In this document: in pieces, positions 62,089 to 64,000 of the stretch
How the letters are laid out: each line of letters begins with the position of its first letter
How positions within the stretch are numbered: the first letter of the stretch is position 1
Source of the DNA: Ichthyophthirius multifiliis
Taxonomy: Eukaryota > Ciliophora > Oligohymenophorea > Hymenostomatida
Reading direction: 5' to 3'
Assembly (NCBI RefSeq): GCF_000220395.1
Contig: NW_004086293.1
Location: 46,317-110,316, forward strand
DNA length: 64,000 bases
Notes under the pieces: model-generated
What the model was told of the DNA's origin: nothing
Seen by the model: the letters and a program-made list of their open reading frames with translations, nothing else
Database searches by the model: none
Position numbers and translations under genes: made by a program

Positions 62089-63181
62089 TCATTTAAATGT
62101 AGTATAAGCAACACCTATTAAACCTAATAAAAAAAATATTAAAATCATATCTAAACAAAATTTATTTGGTGCTCTATACTTAATAACAATATTTTATTTT
62201 TAACTTAATATATTAATTAAAATTTACTTTTAATATAACTTCCTTCATTCTTTTATTTGAAGTTTCTAATTATTTATTTGCTTCATCTACTTTTGAAGTT
62301 AATCCTTTTACTTTATCACCTACTTAATCAATTCTCTATTAATAAATTATAAATAATATATTTTATAAATATTTTATAATACATTTCCCATTTATTCAGC
62401 TTTGCCTTTTAAAATATCTGCATTTTCATTAATTTTGTCTAATACATTATCTATTTATAGATCTTTTTTACGAAAATCTTCTAAGGCCTACATTTCTAAA
62501 TCATTAATTTCTGCTCTATATATTTATTTGTTTCCATCTCCCATAATATCTTTTTTTTTTTGAAATATAAATTCATATTTTTTTTTTTTAAAATAAAAAC
62601 TTTTTTTCATTTCAGTTAAAGTTATAATATTTTTTAGTTATTTAAAGAATCTCCTGTATCTTATTATAATCCTCTTTTTTCTAATAAATAACTAAGTTCT
62701 TATTTTGCTTAATAATATTATTTATCTCTTCTTTATACATCATTTCTATCAAAAACCTATTATTTACATATATATATATATTTTCAATAATATTTTAAAA
62801 TAAAAATAAAAAAATACTTTTGGCTTTTTAGCTTAATTAGTTAATACTTCATTCATTTATTTTATTAAATTTTAACATTAATGCAATTAGTCTCTTATTT
62901 ATTATTCTGTTACTATTAATGCTTTGTCTCTGGTTTTTATATTTTCTATTTCTTCCATTTTCTTTTTAATTGCAAACATTAATTATTTGCATTCTGTATA
63001 TATACTTTCGAATTCTCCTGATGAACCTTTTGCTTCATTAACTTAATATATTTTATTCAATATTAATTATTATTTTTAATAATTTATTTTTACTCTTTTT
63101 AGCAGATCCTCCTAATTATTTATCTATTTAATATAGTTTTTCCATTAAATATTGCAATTGAACTGATTAATCTTTACCCAT
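62089..63181 (-). CDS. Qc-SNARE, SYP7-like syntaxin
   Basis: Tail-anchored membrane-fusion protein. MGKDQSVQLQYLMEKLYQID and ECKQLMFAIKKKMEEIENIK form the N-terminal helices. The SNARE motif runs AEINDLEMQALEDFRKKDLQ, IDNVLDKINENADILKGKAE, QMGNRIDQVGDKVKGLTSKV, DEANKQLETSNKRMKEV. The anchor is YRAPNKFCLDMILIFFLLGL followed by IGVAYTTFK. The RxxxNFCxDxxLxxxxLG anchor start is characteristic of SYP7 Qc-SNAREs of plants and protists, absent from animals and fungi. The central layer residue should be Gln; QMGN near the middle is the likely zero layer. Introns 62179-62227, 62336-62392 and 63042-63093 are clear. Between about 62560 and 62830 two splice choices or an A6/A7 difference are possible, so that part of the protein is uncertain. 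Confidence 0.82.
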
Positions 63182-63946
63182 ATTAACTTATTTTATTTTA
63201 TTATATTTTTTTATTTATAATTAAATTATTAAATATCAATAGTATTTTTATATATATATTTTTTTAATATATTTATTTAATTAGTTTATGTTATAAACTG
63301 ATATATAAAACTTTATTTTTTTAGAAATTTGATTATAAAAAAAAAAAAATCTTATAAAATTTTGATTCTAAAAATTAATATTATCGTGTATATTTAATTA
63401 AAATTTTCATATTGATAAAATGATAAGAAAAAAAAGTGGATTTTTATTAATTATATTAAAATTTATAGATAAATTATTAATCTATAAATTTTTATTTTAT
63501 AAAATATAATTAAGTTAATTTATCCTCATATAAATGTTTCAAACAATTAATAAAAGAATAAATTAAAGATTTATAATATAATATTCTTCTTAAATAATAA
63601 AAAAAAAAATAATCAAAAATATTATATTAAATTATAAAAGTAAGTAGATTATCAATAATATTAGTAAAAAAAAATTAAGGTTAAAATTCAAAAATAATAT
63701 AATAAAAAATATAATGAAATATGTTAAAGAGAGCCATTAAAAACAAAATACAAAATTTATAAAAAATAAACAAGAATCAAAATTATCAAAATTATTAAAA
63801 AAATAATAAAAAGATTAATAAAATAAAAAAAAAAATATAAATTATTTAAAAATAAAGAGCATAGTATAAAAATAAATAAAAAAAAATATTAAAAATTAAA
63901 AAAATAAAAAAAAATTGTAAAAAAAGTAAATAAGTAATATAAATAG

Positions 63947-63984
<38 letters not shown>

Positions 63985-64000
63985 CTATATATATAATATT
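63182..64000. other. A/T-rich 3' end of window
   Basis: No coding signal on either strand in the last 800 bases. It holds the upstream region of the SNARE gene. Confidence 0.5.
63948..63984. repeat. (ATA)n microsatellite
   Basis: About twelve tandem ATA/AAT units near the end of the window, in non-coding DNA. Confidence 0.9.

Overview
The window reads as macronuclear DNA of an oligohymenophorean ciliate, most like Ichthyophthirius multifiliis in its extreme A+T content (well over 80% by eye). The main evidence is the genetic code. Conserved proteins can be read only if TAA and TAG are glutamine and TGA is the sole stop. Introns are GT-AG, nearly pure A/T, and mostly 37-130 nt. Because of the code, standard ORF calls here are almost all shadows. 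Gene models below were built by reading with TGA as the only stop and joining exons where frame and splice sites agree. For most models the summed exon length is an exact multiple of three.

Layout, left to right: an HMG-box gene (-) and a small unknown gene (-) lie in A/T desert. Next come eIF5 (+), a long RRM-rich protein with a mitochondrial-type leader (+), a decayed coding region (+), and three minus genes: a large helical protein, a mitochondrial FASTK/OPR-like helical-repeat protein and a polytopic membrane protein. At 16.7-20.5 kb lies a VHS / Q-rich linker / alpha-adaptin-type appendage protein, whose last intron holds an eroded ghost copy of the following exon. Then come Tad2 (ADAT2) deaminase, a La-motif protein, a small membrane protein, CFAP96 (-), a tRNA-Phe-like gene with anticodon AAA (-), PCID2/Thp1 (-), a beta-propeller-like protein (-), V-ATPase subunit c (+), a tiny unknown gene (-), a degenerate S28 serine carboxypeptidase relative (-) and a small unknown gene (-).

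After a 3-kb desert come a TPR/coiled-coil protein (+), a CDCA7-type zinc-finger protein (-), a coiled-coil protein (-), a free-standing Yvh1/DUSP12 zinc-binding domain (+), a B-box/Kelch protein (+) and PIG-S (+). Two poorly resolved coding-like stretches and a long polytopic membrane protein (-) follow. The last genes are a secreted coiled-coil protein resembling granule-lattice/trichocyst-matrix proteins (-), condensin CAP-H (-) and a SYP7-like Qc-SNARE (-).

The genes are mostly unrelated housekeeping and ciliate cell-biology genes (translation, tRNA editing, mRNA export, membrane traffic, cilia, chromosome condensation); I see no operon-like functional cluster. Several models need a single-base change in a homopolymer to stay in frame, which looks more like base-calling error than biology. 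The best candidates for something undescribed are the VHS-appendage fusion, the free Yvh1 zinc domain, the CDCA7-type finger in a ciliate, the A34 tRNA-Phe-like gene and the A/T-eroded ghost exon.
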